This document shows positions 35,021 through 46,984 of a stretch of 53,590 nucleotides of DNA, piece after piece (positions within the stretch are counted from its first letter, which is position 1; the number at the start of each line of letters is the position of its first letter). The stretch is from contig JANBPK010000765.1 in the NCBI GenBank assembly GCA_027579435.1, forward strand, positions 1 through 53,590, given 5' to 3'. The translations under genes were made by a program, and so were the position numbers. The notes under the pieces were generated by a model. That model had not been told where the DNA came from. It was given only the letters and a program-made list of their open reading frames with translations, and did no database searches. The stretch is from Candolleomyces eurysporus (taxonomy: Eukaryota > Basidiomycota > Agaricomycetes > Agaricales > Psathyrellaceae).

Positions 35021-36161
35021 ATGGCAATGGATCGTTATGACGCCTATTTTCTAGGCGCTTTGCTGATGCAATTATTCTTTGGTACATGTGAGCCCTGTCG
35101 TCTCCATCTCCGATGGTCTGACATTGGATATCAGGAGTGTATGTTGCGATCTTTGCTCTGTACATGAAAGTCGTTCGGGTCAATCGAATCCGGATCACCA
35201 TTGTGGAGTACGGGACCACCCTTCTATTTGCCCTATGCACCACTACTGTTGTCTTGGAAGATGTTATCTACTTTTTCATACTGGTTTGTGGCTGTTCATT
35301 ATAACCACCTGTTGCATCCTCATTGTCCGACTTCTCCGCACAGAGGCGATCTCCGAACCCGCCTTGGCTTCCGAGAGTAAATGCCGCGGCCAGCAGTTTC
35401 AGCGTCGTCACGGATTTTGTGTCCCAAATCATTCTGGTAAGCCCAGACCTTATGCACATTTCGCTCACAAGCTGATTGTATTCATAGATTTACCGCTGCT
35501 GGCATGTGTACGGACACTCGGCCAGCATTGGTATAATCCCTAGCACTTTTGCACTGGTGTCGCTCGGTCAGTAATTTGTTCCATCTCCCGTCGCCTTGCC
35601 CATTCTGATCGTTGAAATGCAGTGACCGGCTTGTGTGTTACCGTGGGCCAAGGAGCGCCACCCTCTGGAGGATTTACCGGAAAGATCTGGTGGATTCCTC
35701 TGGGTATTCCTTCGATGGCTATATCCCTAGCGGTAAATGCGATTGTCTCTTCCCTCATGATCCTTCGCATCTATCGCGTCCAAAAAGGAGCGAAGTCCTC
35801 CGATATCGACTCACATGGAGCGAAGCTTTCGTGGACGTTATCTGTGCTTGTGGAATCCGCCATTCTCCTCTTCATCGCTCAGCTTGTTTTCCTCGTACTC
35901 TTTATACTGGACCATCCGGCATTTTCGATGATGGTCGGCCCAGTCACTATAATCTATGTATGTCCTCCAAGCTCGTTGTTCAAGTCATTATACTAACGTT
36001 GAGGCCCCCCATAGGGCTTGAACTGCACCGCAATCATGGCTCGCATTGGTATGAACCGGTCATTCGAGAAGATGGCACCGTCGCAGGAACAGGAGCTCAG
36101 TGAACTTCGATTTGAGGGAATGACCACACAACGAGGGTCCAACACACTGCACAATGTTTGA
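35021..36161 (+). CDS. Agaric-type 7-TM integral membrane protein, function unknown
   Basis: Six exons join in frame: 35021-35081, 35135-35283, 35344-35436, 35488-35566, 35623-35957 and 36015-36161, giving about 268 residues. Start MAMDRYDAYFLGALLMQLFF. Hydrophobic helices include GVYVAIFALYMKVV, TTLLFALCTTTVVLEDVIYF, VVTDFVSQIILIYRCWHVYG, IPLGIPSMAISLAVNAIVSS and SAILLFIAQLVFLVLFIL. The last exon has GLNCTAIMARIGMNRSFEK, a C-terminal motif common to this mushroom family, followed by a short polar tail. The family is abundant in Agaricomycetes and uncharacterised; receptor-like topology is suggestive only. All five introns are 50-65 bases with GT-AG ends. Confidence 0.8.
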
Positions 36162-36639
36162 TGATGGATTGGCACATTACTCTCGATGATTGGTGTAGTA
36201 GGTTCGGGGTGCTATCGCTGTTCGGTCGATGAACGATGGAAAGTATAGAGTTAATCAGCTTGGGCTTGACGGGGACATTCACTGGCAGATGAAGTTCGTA
36301 AGAGACGTCAAGAGGAGGAGGAGGAGGAAGACGAAGAGGAGGAATTTTCTGTACGAGTCAGGGACAAGTTACCGAACATGTTCTATGATCTACCTCGTTT
36401 GAGATTTACCATGTAGCTGGTTCTGTTGCTAGCGTATGGAATCGGAAGTGGAATGTGCGAGAGCTGGACAACTTAATTGATCGTCATTCTGGCCCGTACT
36501 TCTGAATTTAGAAGACGTAATACTAATTTGAGCTACGCGTCCATTGTACTGATACAGCATCACCAAGAAGTTACTAATACATCGTGTCTCAAGCCCCAGG
36601 AATCTTAACTTTCACAACTTCTAACTACTTATCTAACAT
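36162..36639. other. Spacer between convergent 7-TM and GPCR genes
   Basis: About 480 bases between two 3' ends. A GA-rich run (GAGGAGGAGGAGGAAGACGA) lies near 36310. No gene or terminator could be identified. Confidence 0.4.
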
Positions 36640-38421
36640 CTACGGCGGCAAGAATCCTTGATCATCATCATCACCACCCTGAGGTGAATGCGTGGTCTGA
36701 GTTGCAGGACTCTCCGACGCCTCTCTCCTCTGAGGGCTAATCCGGGCTCCACCTGACAGCTCTNACTTCTTGAGACCTTCCCCTGTCGTGTTCATTCTGC
36801 CAACCGCTGGCATTTCCTCTCGTCTCTAATCCAACTGGGCTACGAGAGCCCGAAGGGGCATACGGGTCAAACGGCGGCATAGACCGAAGCTGATAGCTCT
36901 GGTCATCTTCTGTGACGGGTAGATGACCATGCCGAGGAGGGTTCAAGGGTGCTGCCGCTCTTGAAGCTGGGAGTCTACCCATCTCTGTGTTCGAATCCGG
37001 AAGAGCCCCACCTCTGACCATGTCACGTCGTGTGAAGAAAAACAAAACGACGTTGAAGAGCCCGCTGAGGCAGAAGAGAGAGGTGGTAAAAGCAGCTGCC
37101 TGGTGGGGGACCGTGTGTCCAGAAAAGGTCATCCAGCGGGTCAGGCTGAACGGGAAAACGCAGATGAAGTAGATGACCGGGTAGCTGTTCATATTCGATC
37201 AGCAAGATTCCGGGAATATGGGATGAATACTCACAACAACAGCTGAACAGCCATTTTCTTGTTTGCACGTTCTTCCTCGCTGTCGGCCTGGGTAAGCTTG
37301 AGCTGAACGCGATCCTCCGAGGCCACCCAGCGGGGTCGGGCTCCGCCTTCGATGACTACCCATCCTTTGATGACAAGAGCATCAATCGTGTAGAATACAA
37401 TGGTGAGGACCAGAATGATCCACATCCACAGGTATTCAACCAGTAGCTGCTCTGTTTTGTGACGGGACTGGACCCAACACCCTGTCAATTAGAGTGGATG
37501 AATAAACCCAAACTCAGTGGTAAAAGGGAAGCCACATACATTGTCCAGCCGGGCCGATGATCTCGATACCTCGAATGCCGAAGGTAAGACCAACAATCAA
37601 TCCAACCATGAGCCAGACACCCAGGGCGAGATATTTCGCAATGTGGGCTGGGCCGCTCCACTGGAGCACCAACAGCAGGAAGGTGTGTATCGTTATCGCC
37701 TGAAGGGTAAGAAGGTTAGATGAATACTAACACCTTGAGATGTCGACGTACGAGGGTGCTAGGAGACGGATTCCAGAATCAGTAAACCAACAAAGGCTGC
37801 GGCGGTAAACTATCACAATCACTCACCTCCAATCGATGAGATTAGTCCCAATAGTTTGGATCAGACCCTGTGCGTAGCAGAACGCCGTAGGTGATGTGAT
37901 TGTCTGAAAGTCAAGAACAATGAGGATTGCTCTCCAGAGAGGACAAAAGCAGGCTTACGCCTTCATTAAACCACTTGAGGATCGTGACCTTCCCTGCTCC
38001 TCTTGTCAGCGACTGCCTCTCCAGGGTATATCATACGGAGCCTGGACGCACCCACAACACGCAGAGATTCTCCAAACATCAATGTGAGGAACAAGCTGGA
38101 ATCGCAGGCATCTGGTTGATGCCTCCCCCTTCGTCGAAGTGCCCGGAGAACGGCGTGATACTGCAGAGGAAGAATATTGAGTTCAGGCTCTTCTTTGTCA
38201 TCATAGTTCAAAGCCAGAAGCACTGACCAGCTTGTAGGCGATCAATATAGTGATCGCTATGCCTGACAATCTAATAGCAGAGGATTTCACGATTAGCTCC
38301 GGCTTGGTGAGGTCAACGATACTACTCACGAGGCAGACTGTATCACGAAGAGCATTGAGATTTTTTCATCGAACCCGAAGATGCCCGAGTCCGTGCCGCT
38401 CTCAGTAAAGGGCGTCGACAT
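36640..38421 (-). CDS. Git3/cAMP-receptor-like G-protein-coupled receptor
   Basis: Multi-exon gene starting MSTPFTESGTDSGIFGF (ATG 38421). TM1 is LSGIAITILIAYKL. Further segments are SLFLTLMFGESLRVVG, VTILKWFNEG, then FCYAQGLIQTIGTNLIDW, the conserved agaric-GPCR helix 3 start. Helix 5 is EYLWMWIILVLTIVFYTIDA. After a charged loop (QADSEEERANKKMAVQLLLN) come helices 6-7: SYPVIYFICVFPFSLTRWMT and AAAFTTSLFCLSGLFNVVLF, ending FFTRRDMV. The cytosolic tail is Pro-rich. The N at 36764 is an extra base: without it the tail continues as ELSGGARISPQRREASES to LPP and TAG at 36642-36640; with it the frame stops early. Receptors of this class signal through G-alpha and cAMP in nutrient sensing; the ligand is unknown. 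Confidence 0.82.
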
Positions 38422-39341
38422 GATGGAGGGTTAGGATGAAGGGATAGAACGATAGTACTGACATTCAATCCGAATCCCGAGCGACTTATGTTTGTGAAGT
38501 GACAGGGGCCACTTTACAGCCCGCAGGGTCATGAGGGACTAGATAGGCACCTAGGCTACAGCAGCGTTGTCAATCTAAAAGTATTAGCCGATGCGGAAAA
38601 CGAGCCGCTCATGGCTCTTAAAGGTGCCCTACATTAAGTTCACCTGTCACGACGTTCCCGGTCGCGCGCAGTAGCGTGCACTGCATTACCATTGACATGG
38701 ACACATCTTGTGACCCAGAACGAGACCAAAACGCCACCGGCCACATTGCTGAGAGTGATACGTGAAGAGGGTATACCAGATGAGAGCTATAGCGATAGAT
38801 CGCTTCCACATCGCGGGACACAACTGATACCTGTAGATCGTAGCGCTTAGTTGATAGGCGCGCCTCGTGCATCAGGGGGCTGCGATCTCGTTATCTCGTA
38901 TGCATTCACATGAGCTCCTGAGTTCGCCAGTGTTTGGAGCAGATCCGGTGGTGGGCTGGAAAGGCTGTTTTGAGTGCGATTGGTGAGAGGTCACGGATCG
39001 ATCAGTTTCCGAGTGATACCGAGCGGCCAGTCTAGTGACCTGGATGTATCGGTTAACATTGTCCACTGGGGATGTAACGCAGCCCATTTCGCTCACAAAT
39101 GAAACTTGATGTCAGTTTTGGCGTTGCTGTCAGAGTCTCCCTGGATTCGCGTTGACGAGAGTAGCTGCATGAAAAGCAGTTAAGCTGGCACCGTGGGAGA
39201 AGACGCGACAACAAGAGCAAATAACGCGGTCATTCGCGTTTAATTGATGTGACGACGCGGTGTGACGGGCGGGTAGTCATGCATGTCACGGCCGCCTGAA
39301 TTTCCCGCTCGCCATTCCTGACCACGACGACGACGCCCTCA
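38422..39341. other. Divergent intergenic region, GPCR / RIF1
   Basis: About 920 bases between divergent ATGs. No coding segment is supported. The RIF1-proximal 150 bases hold the clustered ACGCG sites listed below. Confidence 0.45.
39203..39258. promoter_or_regulatory. Cluster of four ACGCG cores upstream of RIF1
   Basis: ACGCG at 39203-39207, 39224-39228 and 39254-39258, and its complement CGCGT at 39235-39239: four copies in 56 bases, 84-139 bases before the RIF1 ATG. ACGCG is the core of the fungal MBF/SBF (Mbp1-Swi6) G1/S element ACGCGT. None of the copies is the full palindrome, so binding is an inference. Confidence 0.4.
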
Positions 39342-42300
39342 ATGGCCCTCCTCACTNCCCCCCCACTCCTCTCAAAAGGAGAACTCCAAGTTCTCCTTTT
39401 CCCTCTCCGTCAACGTCGACGCCCCAAAGATGCCGGCCACGTCGCCACAGTCCGCGTCCCTGACACCCTCGTCATCGTTGCGCAACGTCGTCTGGTCACC
39501 CCACAACTCATACCACTCCCTTAACACCCCTCCCAAGCAGCCACCGTCTGCCGCCTCGACAAACGCCTGGGTGCGTGAACGCCCTGTCCGCTCCATTCTC
39601 AAGAAGCGCATACCGCTCCCACTGGCCGACTCCACCAACAGCCCACCGGCTGGGTCCTCGTCGTCTGAAGAACCGTCGCCTACCGATGTCTCTAGTCTCT
39701 TGAACTTGCCTGAAGATCTCGACGCGTACTTTCGCAATCGAGAAGCCACACCAGAGCCCGCCGACCCTCTTTGCGACCTTGACTACCTCGCCTACCCCGT
39801 GTCCCTCGTCCTCAAGCAAGATGCCAAGCCAAGAGAAATTATCGAAGGATACAGCGTTCTTGCGGCGCGACTACGAACGAATGTTCAAACCAAGACGGAC
39901 GCAGACGCGTCGTGGCCGCTGTTTCAACCACTGCGCAAAAACGCCGACGCGTTTGCACAGCGCCTGGTTGGTGACCTGGGGAGGGCTCTCGTGGATCCTA
40001 TGAAGTCTTCGGATTGCCCCAAAAGCGAGGAAGAGGAGGATGCGCTCAAGGCGATGAAAGAATGGGAGGAAGAGGAGGCTGCGTCGGAACCGAGCGGAGG
40101 GCTTCCGTCGCCCCAGAAGAGTCCCAAGAAACCTCGCAAACGCGGTATGACCGCAAGTCAGGTCAAATATGCTAGGGACCTCTGCACCATTTGCCACGCG
40201 GCCATGAAGCTGCTCTGCATTATTCTCTCAGTTCCAGCGGTATATTCCGTCTTCGAAGGTCCGTGTCACGTTTACGTGTGGATTGTATGCTCGCTAACCG
40301 CTCCCCCAGATTCTCATCTCAAATCGATTCTAAATGCTACGCTTGCCATTCCTATGGCGGACCATGTGCCGACGCCCAATGCGCGCAAGTCCTGCGCGCT
40401 CGCCATCCTGCTTTTGCAGTTCCAGCGGTTACCAGAAACCATCCTTTTACCAGCAAGAGATCGTATCGCTCTCGCGCTCAAGCGTGGAATTAGTGGTGAA
40501 CTGGGCAAAGAAGGCAAGAAAGGGTCTGCCAACGATGGTCTCAAAGTACGTAAACGCATCTAAAGGCTCATACACGATCACTAACTCTCGAGTTTAGGCT
40601 GTCCACGACCTCAGCATGTTCCAGCCAAAGACATTTGTACCAGCATTTGCTTCTGGAATTTTCCTCCGCGCTATCCTCCAGAATCTCCTCGCATCCACTC
40701 TCGTTCTCCGCCTTCAAGCGTGTCATGCTCTCGGTGGACTCGCGTACGCGCTTGCCGGCCTTCCCTCTTCATCCCTCCATGCTACCGTCAGCGATATTGT
40801 CATTGAATTCATTAACGCTCCTTCTCCCCCATCCCCAGGCAAGAAGCTCCCCGCTTACCAACTTGCGCGGAGGGATTCTCCAATCATCCGCACTATCCGA
40901 ACCACCATGGCCGCTAGTGACGCGACGCACATTGCCCAATCGCCCGTCTGGGGCCTCAGCGTGATTGCGAGCTTGGTCGTTCTTGTGGGCTCGCGCATGT
41001 ATACACACAAGAAGGCGTCTCAAGCGCTGTTGAACGTGCTGAAGCTGGGATTGAAGACCAGGAAGGCGTCGCTCCGCCATCTGTTTTCCGTTGCTTGGAG
41101 GACGGTGACTTGGGCATGGTTCCAACCCGACTACGACACACTTTTGGAAGACGATGGTGAAGACGAAAAGACGGAGCCTGAAGACGACGAGTCGCAGAAT
41201 AGTTCGTCGGAACAGCAACGGAGAGAGACCAAGGAGAAGATGCGGGAGGCTTACTTCCAGCTTTTGCACGAAGTGGTGGATATGCAAGCCGGGTTGTCGG
41301 CTGTTGTCGCGCTCGTTGGTTCTCCAGCACCATCTACAGCATCCAACAACACTCCCAGCGACTCGCTGAGACATGCCCTCACTGTTTTGCAGACTATGGC
41401 TAACAGCTCGAACCCGGATACGATCAACGACGCGGCGCATTGTTTGGTGAACATGCTTATTGCGCCTCCGTCGACGCCATCGCCTTCAGCTACTCCGGTC
41501 CTCACGTTGTCGTCTTACACGCTCCTTCCGAGAGGATTGTTCTCGTCGGCGAATCCTGCTACGGGATTGCTCACTGCTGACCTGACCCTCGTGCCGAACG
41601 CAGCGCATAGCGTGATGAGCGCCGTCCGGCCTCTCTTTGACGAACTACCGAACCTGGAAGAGATTCGCGCTTTGACGAGGGACGAGTTGAAGCAGGGTTG
41701 GGTGTGGGATGGACTGTGTGCTGTGTGGAGGACGATCTTCGGGAGTTTGATGATTGGTGACGCGGCAGTTGCTATTCCGGAGGAGTTGTCGAGGGTTTGG
41801 GAGAGTCTGGTCGTGTGTAATCTGGGAGATGATGGGGAGAGCGTGTTCATCGAGAGGGTTGTGGGGCTTTTGGTGGGGATGCTGGAGGATCCTGCTTTGG
41901 ACTTTAGGATGAAGGATGAGGTGGTGGAAGTGGCGAAGGATGGGAGTACGAGTAAGGTTGCGTTCCCTTCGGGTGGCAGTAGCGAAGGGACGAGCGAGGA
42001 CTCGGCTGAGGGGGCGGAGAAGGAGGCGGCGGAGACATCGGAGAGTGAGCCAGGCAAATTGACGAAGCACGAGTTGAAGATCAAGGTCGTGAAGAAACTT
42101 GGTGCGACTGTGAGGGCCGTCTTGTCGAAAGACCAGCTTGCGGGCAAACCGCTTGAAAGCCTCTTCAAGTGCCTTGTTAACCCCAAGCACGTCGCTGAAT
42201 GGACGCAACCTCGAGCCTCTACCACTCCTGCTTCCAGGAAAGTCCAACGTACCGTTCCCAGTTCCCTTTCCCCATCCTCCTCTTCCAGCAGCTTGGACGT

Positions 42301-45100
42301 TAGCAAGGAAGTTCTGGGACCGATTAGCGCCTGGACGAGTCTCGTTATGAGTGTCGTCAGTGTGGCTGAGGGAGATGCGGCTTCGAGCATGGTCAAGGCG
42401 TTCTGGGGCCTTGAGCCTCTAGAGGACGGGGACCACAGTGCCGTGGCGAGCTGGGACACGGAGGTCAAGGCCGCTGTCTGGAGGACCGCTATCAACGTCT
42501 GGAGTAAGAATGAAGGGTGCTGGGAAGGTGCTGCGGCGCTGTTGGGCATTCCATTCACTCACGGTACCACTTCTGCGTCCACGATGATGAGTGGAGAAGA
42601 GGTTACGCGGTGGAAGGAGTTCTACGAGTATGCTTCGGGCAAAGCAGCGGATTATGGGGTTGATGGAGCGAGTGTGGTGGATGGTGTGGCGGCGGTTATC
42701 CTCTCGTCCAAGTCGGTATTCTCAGAGTCGCCGGTTTCGACCCCTGTTTCGACTCCTGGATCGGCTTGTACGTCGTTGTTTGGTACTCCATCGCGAGCGA
42801 GGGCGAGCAAGTCGGCTTCGTTGATCCAGGTGTCGGATCTCTTACTCGACCTGTTGGATATTACTGAAGCACGAGATCTCCCGTCCTCCTTGGTTTCCCT
42901 CGTTAGCGATACCCTCCGCGTGTCGTACCCGCCTTCGTCCCTCAGCATCTCTCCTGCCACCTGGTTGGTGCAATCACTTACTCGAGTCGTGGAGAATTGT
43001 CCTGCCAACCTGGTTGCGTCTTTGGTTGAGGGCTTGAGCGACAACCTCTCGGTGTGGTTGAGCGATGAGAAGGAGAAATGGACCGAAGATGTCTTGGACT
43101 ACACTGTACGTTGGCTTTTTCTTTTCGCTCGATTTCTTTCTTTACTAATTCGAATCCTTTGACAGTTCCTTCCTCTCTACCAGCACCTTCTCCTGCGGAT
43201 CCAGACACTTCCGAAGGATCTCGAGTTCCTCGATACCATCTCCCCGTTGCTCGACTCTGTGTTCGCTGGTCGAGAGATGCCTGAATCGGTCATGGACGGC
43301 TTCAAGGAGGCGTTCAATGTCTTTTGGAGCATGTCTCCCTATGGGAAGATGGAGGGACCTGCTCAAGGGTGGCCAAAGAGGATTGGGCACTGCCTTGGAC
43401 TGGAAGGCGCCTCTCTCGCCCTCGTCACGGAAGAGCTAGAAGCCAATCCATTTGTCTGCGTCACACCGAAACTCCAGGTCCGCGAATTGCCTGAAGTCAA
43501 AGAAGTCGAGGCGCCAGCGACGAGCTTGTTGGAAGCCTCACCGGTTATCGTACCGGTTACGCCCAAGCGATCGACTTTCAACCGTAGCAAGATCGGCAAG
43601 GATAATGGAACTCCGGATGCCCCAAGGACGCCTATGGCCCCTATGAACGGCGCTGCGCATATCCCGTCCCCTCAGCGTCCAAGGAAAGACTCGGCGGAAC
43701 CGCATGCACCTTTCATTCTCCCTATGCATTCTCCTGCCAGTCCTGTCAGGAGACGAAGACGTACGAGCTCGTCGGCTTCCACTGCCTATTCTCTCTCTAC
43801 CGGCAATCCCTTCAGCGCCCTTGGACTTGGTGGTGCGTTTGAGCCTACCTCGCCCCCGCGTGGATCCGGGGAGAGTCCTGCGAAGAGGAGGAGGGTGGTT
43901 AGCGGCGAGATGAGCGGTAGGATGGATAAGGAGAATTCGTCTCCTTTGAGGAAGGCGTTGTTCGCTGGCAGTCCTGCGAGGTTGAACACGGGGAGGGTTC
44001 CTGCGCCTGTGTTCGAGGTTGTGAGTGTTGCGGAGAGGATCGCTGCGGCCCGTGGTGCTGTTGTAGGAGACCCGAAGCACCCGATCACCATTGTCGATAA
44101 CGAGGATGAAAGGAAGACTGGCGAGGTGGGGATGAAGACGAGGAGGAAGATGAGGGATAGGATGAAGAAGCAATTACCGCAGAAGAAGAAGAGGGACGTG
44201 TCGCCTGCGGAGAGTGTGCAGAGCTGCAGCAGCTCGGGCTCGAGGAGCAGTCCCCGGAGTTCCGATAGCTCGGACGAGGAGAGATTTGTGGCGGACTCCT
44301 TGTTGCCGTTCCCCAGTCTTGACGATAAGAAGGCTCAGCCGCAGACTGACGAGGAACCGGAACCGGAAGGGGACATGATCATCGTGAAGAAGAGGAAGCG
44401 GCCTGCTGCGGAACCGGTCGTTGTGCCTGCTGCTGGGAGGAGGAAGAGGAAGATTACACACGCAGCTAGCTTCAATTCTTTGCTTTCTGGCTCCTCAACG
44501 TGCATTTTGTCTCCCTCGGCCGAGATTCCGTCAACACCAGCGTTGAGGCGCGTCACAATAACTGCAGCTGAGGCTATGGAGCAGTCGAAGAGGAAACGAA
44601 AGAGGAGTCTGTCGATGTCGTCTATTCATCCTGCTCAAGCAGTCGACGGGGACGACCCTTTCGGGGAGGAAACCTCCGCTCCCACTCCCCTGCCTGCGCT
44701 CTCATATCGTGCACCAAGTTTCCGCCCACAAGAGGAGGACGAAGAGGACGAAGAGCTAGAGGGTGTTACACCCGCAGAAGTGCCCTCGAGCGATGACGAT
44801 CCTCATATCGGCCAAGTCACGCCTCATCATATCGTTTCTCCTCCCTTGGCACAGAAGAACAACAAGGTCTACATGTCGAAGGCAAAGCGATGTGCCAGCG
44901 CAGGGGACAAGCCCGCTAGTGGAGTGCATGTGTCTTTCCAGGAGGTCCCTGGAAGTGACGACGATGACTTGATGATGCAAGACCCACCATCGTCGCCCTC
45001 GAAGAAGGTCGCGGAGAGGAGGATGCTGCAGAGACAAAATTCGTCGTCGACTGATGGTACGAAGCCAATTGGCCAGTTGAACCCAGTCTTCCGATGGTGA
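39342..45100 (+). CDS. RIF1: RIF1 homolog (telomere and replication-timing factor)
   Basis: RIF1 binds chromatin and recruits protein phosphatase 1 to delay late origins and protect telomeres. Four exons (39342-40258, 40310-40545, 40598-43105, 43166-45100) give about 1864 codons if the N at 39357 is treated as an inserted base. The N-terminus has an RVxF-like PP1 site (RNVVWSP) and, about 45 residues later, a SILK site (RSILKKR). The middle is a long helical HEAT-like region, for example FASGIFLRAILQNLLASTLV and HALTVLQTMANSSNPDTIND. The C-terminal third is disordered, with Ser/Pro and Lys/Arg tracts such as KKRKRPAAEPVV and MKKQLPQKKKRD. Family assignment rests on size, architecture and PP1 motifs rather than on a signature domain; another HEAT-repeat scaffold is the main alternative. 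Confidence 0.7.
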
Positions 45101-45160
45101 ACATCGGTGTATTATTATTACTCTTTTATTCTTCGTCTTTTCCCGATTTATCTTTTTGGT

Positions 45161-46171
45161 CTAGACTTTTCTTCGTACATTCATAGCATCGCTTTCGACA
45201 TTCTTCGGTCTTTTGTATACTATAGGAATCTCGGTTCTGGAATAATCAAACGCTGGTGACAGTTCATAAATGACTATGGAATCGGAACCTTCGATGCCAT
45301 GCACAACATTGAATCTTCCTGCCAACTTGCGCAGGCTTGCCAAGTCCCCAGTGTACATCCGATCGAGATACTTGTCGTAAACGTCTTCAGTTAGCTTTAG
45401 TGGACGAGGCTGAACTGGGAGACACGACTGGTGTGGTTGGCGGGAACTGCCAGGCAGGATTTTTTCTCGCGCGCGACTCACTCGGCCTTGCTACATTGTT
45501 GATTGATTGACCGAGCTTGGCGAGAGGGTGGCCGGTAAAAGCTACGATACACGTACTAAGTATCAATCTATGTAAGGTTTGCTGGGATATGGACGAGCAT
45601 GGCTTCGAAGATGTCCCAAACTCGACGAGCGTCAGATAAATCAGGCCTGCCCACGGCCTCGTAGGCATCTTCGGCTAATTCTACTAAGAACATATATCGT
45701 CAACAAACCGCATTGAGCCTTCTCGCGCTGCATCGGCTGCAAGTTGAGCCTTATCGGCCAGAGCTACAAGGTAGAGAACCAAAGAATGAGAAATGTAAAG
45801 GGTTTGGACGACAAATGACATACCTCGATCTGCTCCCGGCCTTGGCAAAGGACCCCCCAGAAAGGCAGCACTGACCGCAAACGTCACCCGTCATGTATCT
45901 CCATGTCTTCCGATTCCCACATGAGCGACACTGCTTGAAAGCCTGGGGATTGCAAGACTGATCAATTTTGATCACGGTGAATTGCAAAATTGAATGATAC
46001 CTGAAACTTGCTCCACACTTCGGAGCCTTCCTCAAGCGTTGAAAGCATTGCGCAGCGGCTGCACAAGTCTTCCTCCACCTTTCGGGGAAATATTCCGCCA
46101 CAACCATCACCGTTATCAGCCCCGCAAAGCGAAAAAAGAGTGAGGTCAACGTCAGGTTGCTCAGCTGGCAT
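45161..46171 (-). CDS. Small zinc-ribbon-like Cys-rich protein (multi-exon, 3' part tentative)
   Basis: The start (ATG 46171) reads MPAEQPDVDLTLFSLCGADN and then GDGCGGIFPRKVEEDLCSRC, the hallmark of a small basidiomycete-specific Cys-rich family. After an intron comes QCRSCGNRKTWRY ... GDVCGQC, so four CxxC/CxnC clusters are present, consistent with zinc binding. Later exons are probable: ALADKAQLAADAAREGSMRF, then LVELAEDAYEAVGRPDLSDA and a terminal LTEDVYDKYLDRMYTGDL ... AGRFNVVHGIEG. Exact junctions after about 45900 are uncertain. It ends 60 bases from the convergent RIF1 stop, and its 5' end faces the Crinkler-like gene. Function is unknown; protein or nucleic-acid binding through zinc is an inference. 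Confidence 0.6.
45437..45482 (-). repeat. 45-bp inverted repeat, left arm
   Basis: Reading the minus strand, this segment contains GAGAAAAAATCCTGCCTGGC followed by AGTTCCCGCCAACC. It matches the plus strand at 46791-46836 over about 45 bases, differing only by two-base length changes in the CG run and the A run. It lies inside the 3' half of the zinc-ribbon gene. Confidence 0.85.
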
Positions 46172-46984
46172 GGTATGGCAAGACTGAGGCGACCATGCAG
46201 ATTATTGGCCCTTTTATGTGGCTCGAGCAGCCGGACCTGAATAAGTCTATCGGAAATCTGGGAAAAACTGACAATAAGCCCCTTCTGTTCTCTTCAATTC
46301 AGGATCCAGAATCGGTCAACATTCTTGGTTTGAAGTGCAGGATTCGCCCTGGATTTCTCTTTCACTGTGTTCGCTTCAGTTGCCGCCGGTGACTCGTTGA
46401 GCATCGGCAGATATCAGAGTCACCAGATTAGCTTTACCTTTGTTTCAGGTGTTCTCGACACAAGAAACAGCTCTAGAACCTTGCTTGCCAATGGCGATAG
46501 CTGATAGAAAATGAGAATAGAACAAGAATTTAGGTTCTTAGTGGGTATTATATTAGTACATTTGAACACGAGTCGTTCTCGTGGGCCTAACAAGGACCTA
46601 AGTGCTAAGTCCCAGAACTTGGAGTCATCGCACCTAGAGTTTGGCGCCATGCTGCCGGCTGATGTCCTCACATGAATGCATGGGATTTACAGGTTCTGAG
46701 GGGTGGTTATCTTCCAATATAATGCAAATGCATAAGCTTGACTCGCATCTACTTCCCGATGCCGGCGGATGATCAACGTCCTCAAAGTGTCAGTCGCGCG
46801 CGCGAGAAAATCCTGCCTGGCAGTTCCCGCCAACCTCAGACTGGGGAGCGTGACGTGACTCTATGATAACGCGGTCCCGTGATGCGTGACAATATGACAA
46901 ACTTTGAAACTCGCGCTCCCAAAGTTGAATGTACGCAAGGAATGCGATGATTCGAACTCCGTTCCCTACCTCCTCCTAACCATC
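46172..46984. other. Divergent intergenic region, zinc-ribbon / Crinkler-like gene
   Basis: About 810 bases with no supported gene. It contains the right arm of the inverted repeat near the Crinkler-like start. Short open frames here show no family features. Confidence 0.45.
46791..46836 (+). repeat. 45-bp inverted repeat, right arm
   Basis: Contains GCGCGCGCGAGAAAATCCTG and GGCAGTTCCCGCCAACC. It is the inverted partner of 45437-45482, about 1.3 kb away, and lies 150-195 bases upstream of the Crinkler-like ATG. Confidence 0.85.

Noticed and set aside
40191..40493. Cys-rich plus-strand frame resembling a zinc finger
   Set aside because: Out-of-frame reading across a RIF1 intron and exon; the in-frame exon has proper splice sites.
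43700..44500. Long minus-strand frames opposite RIF1
   Set aside because: Shadows of the codon-biased plus-strand exon; no independent features.
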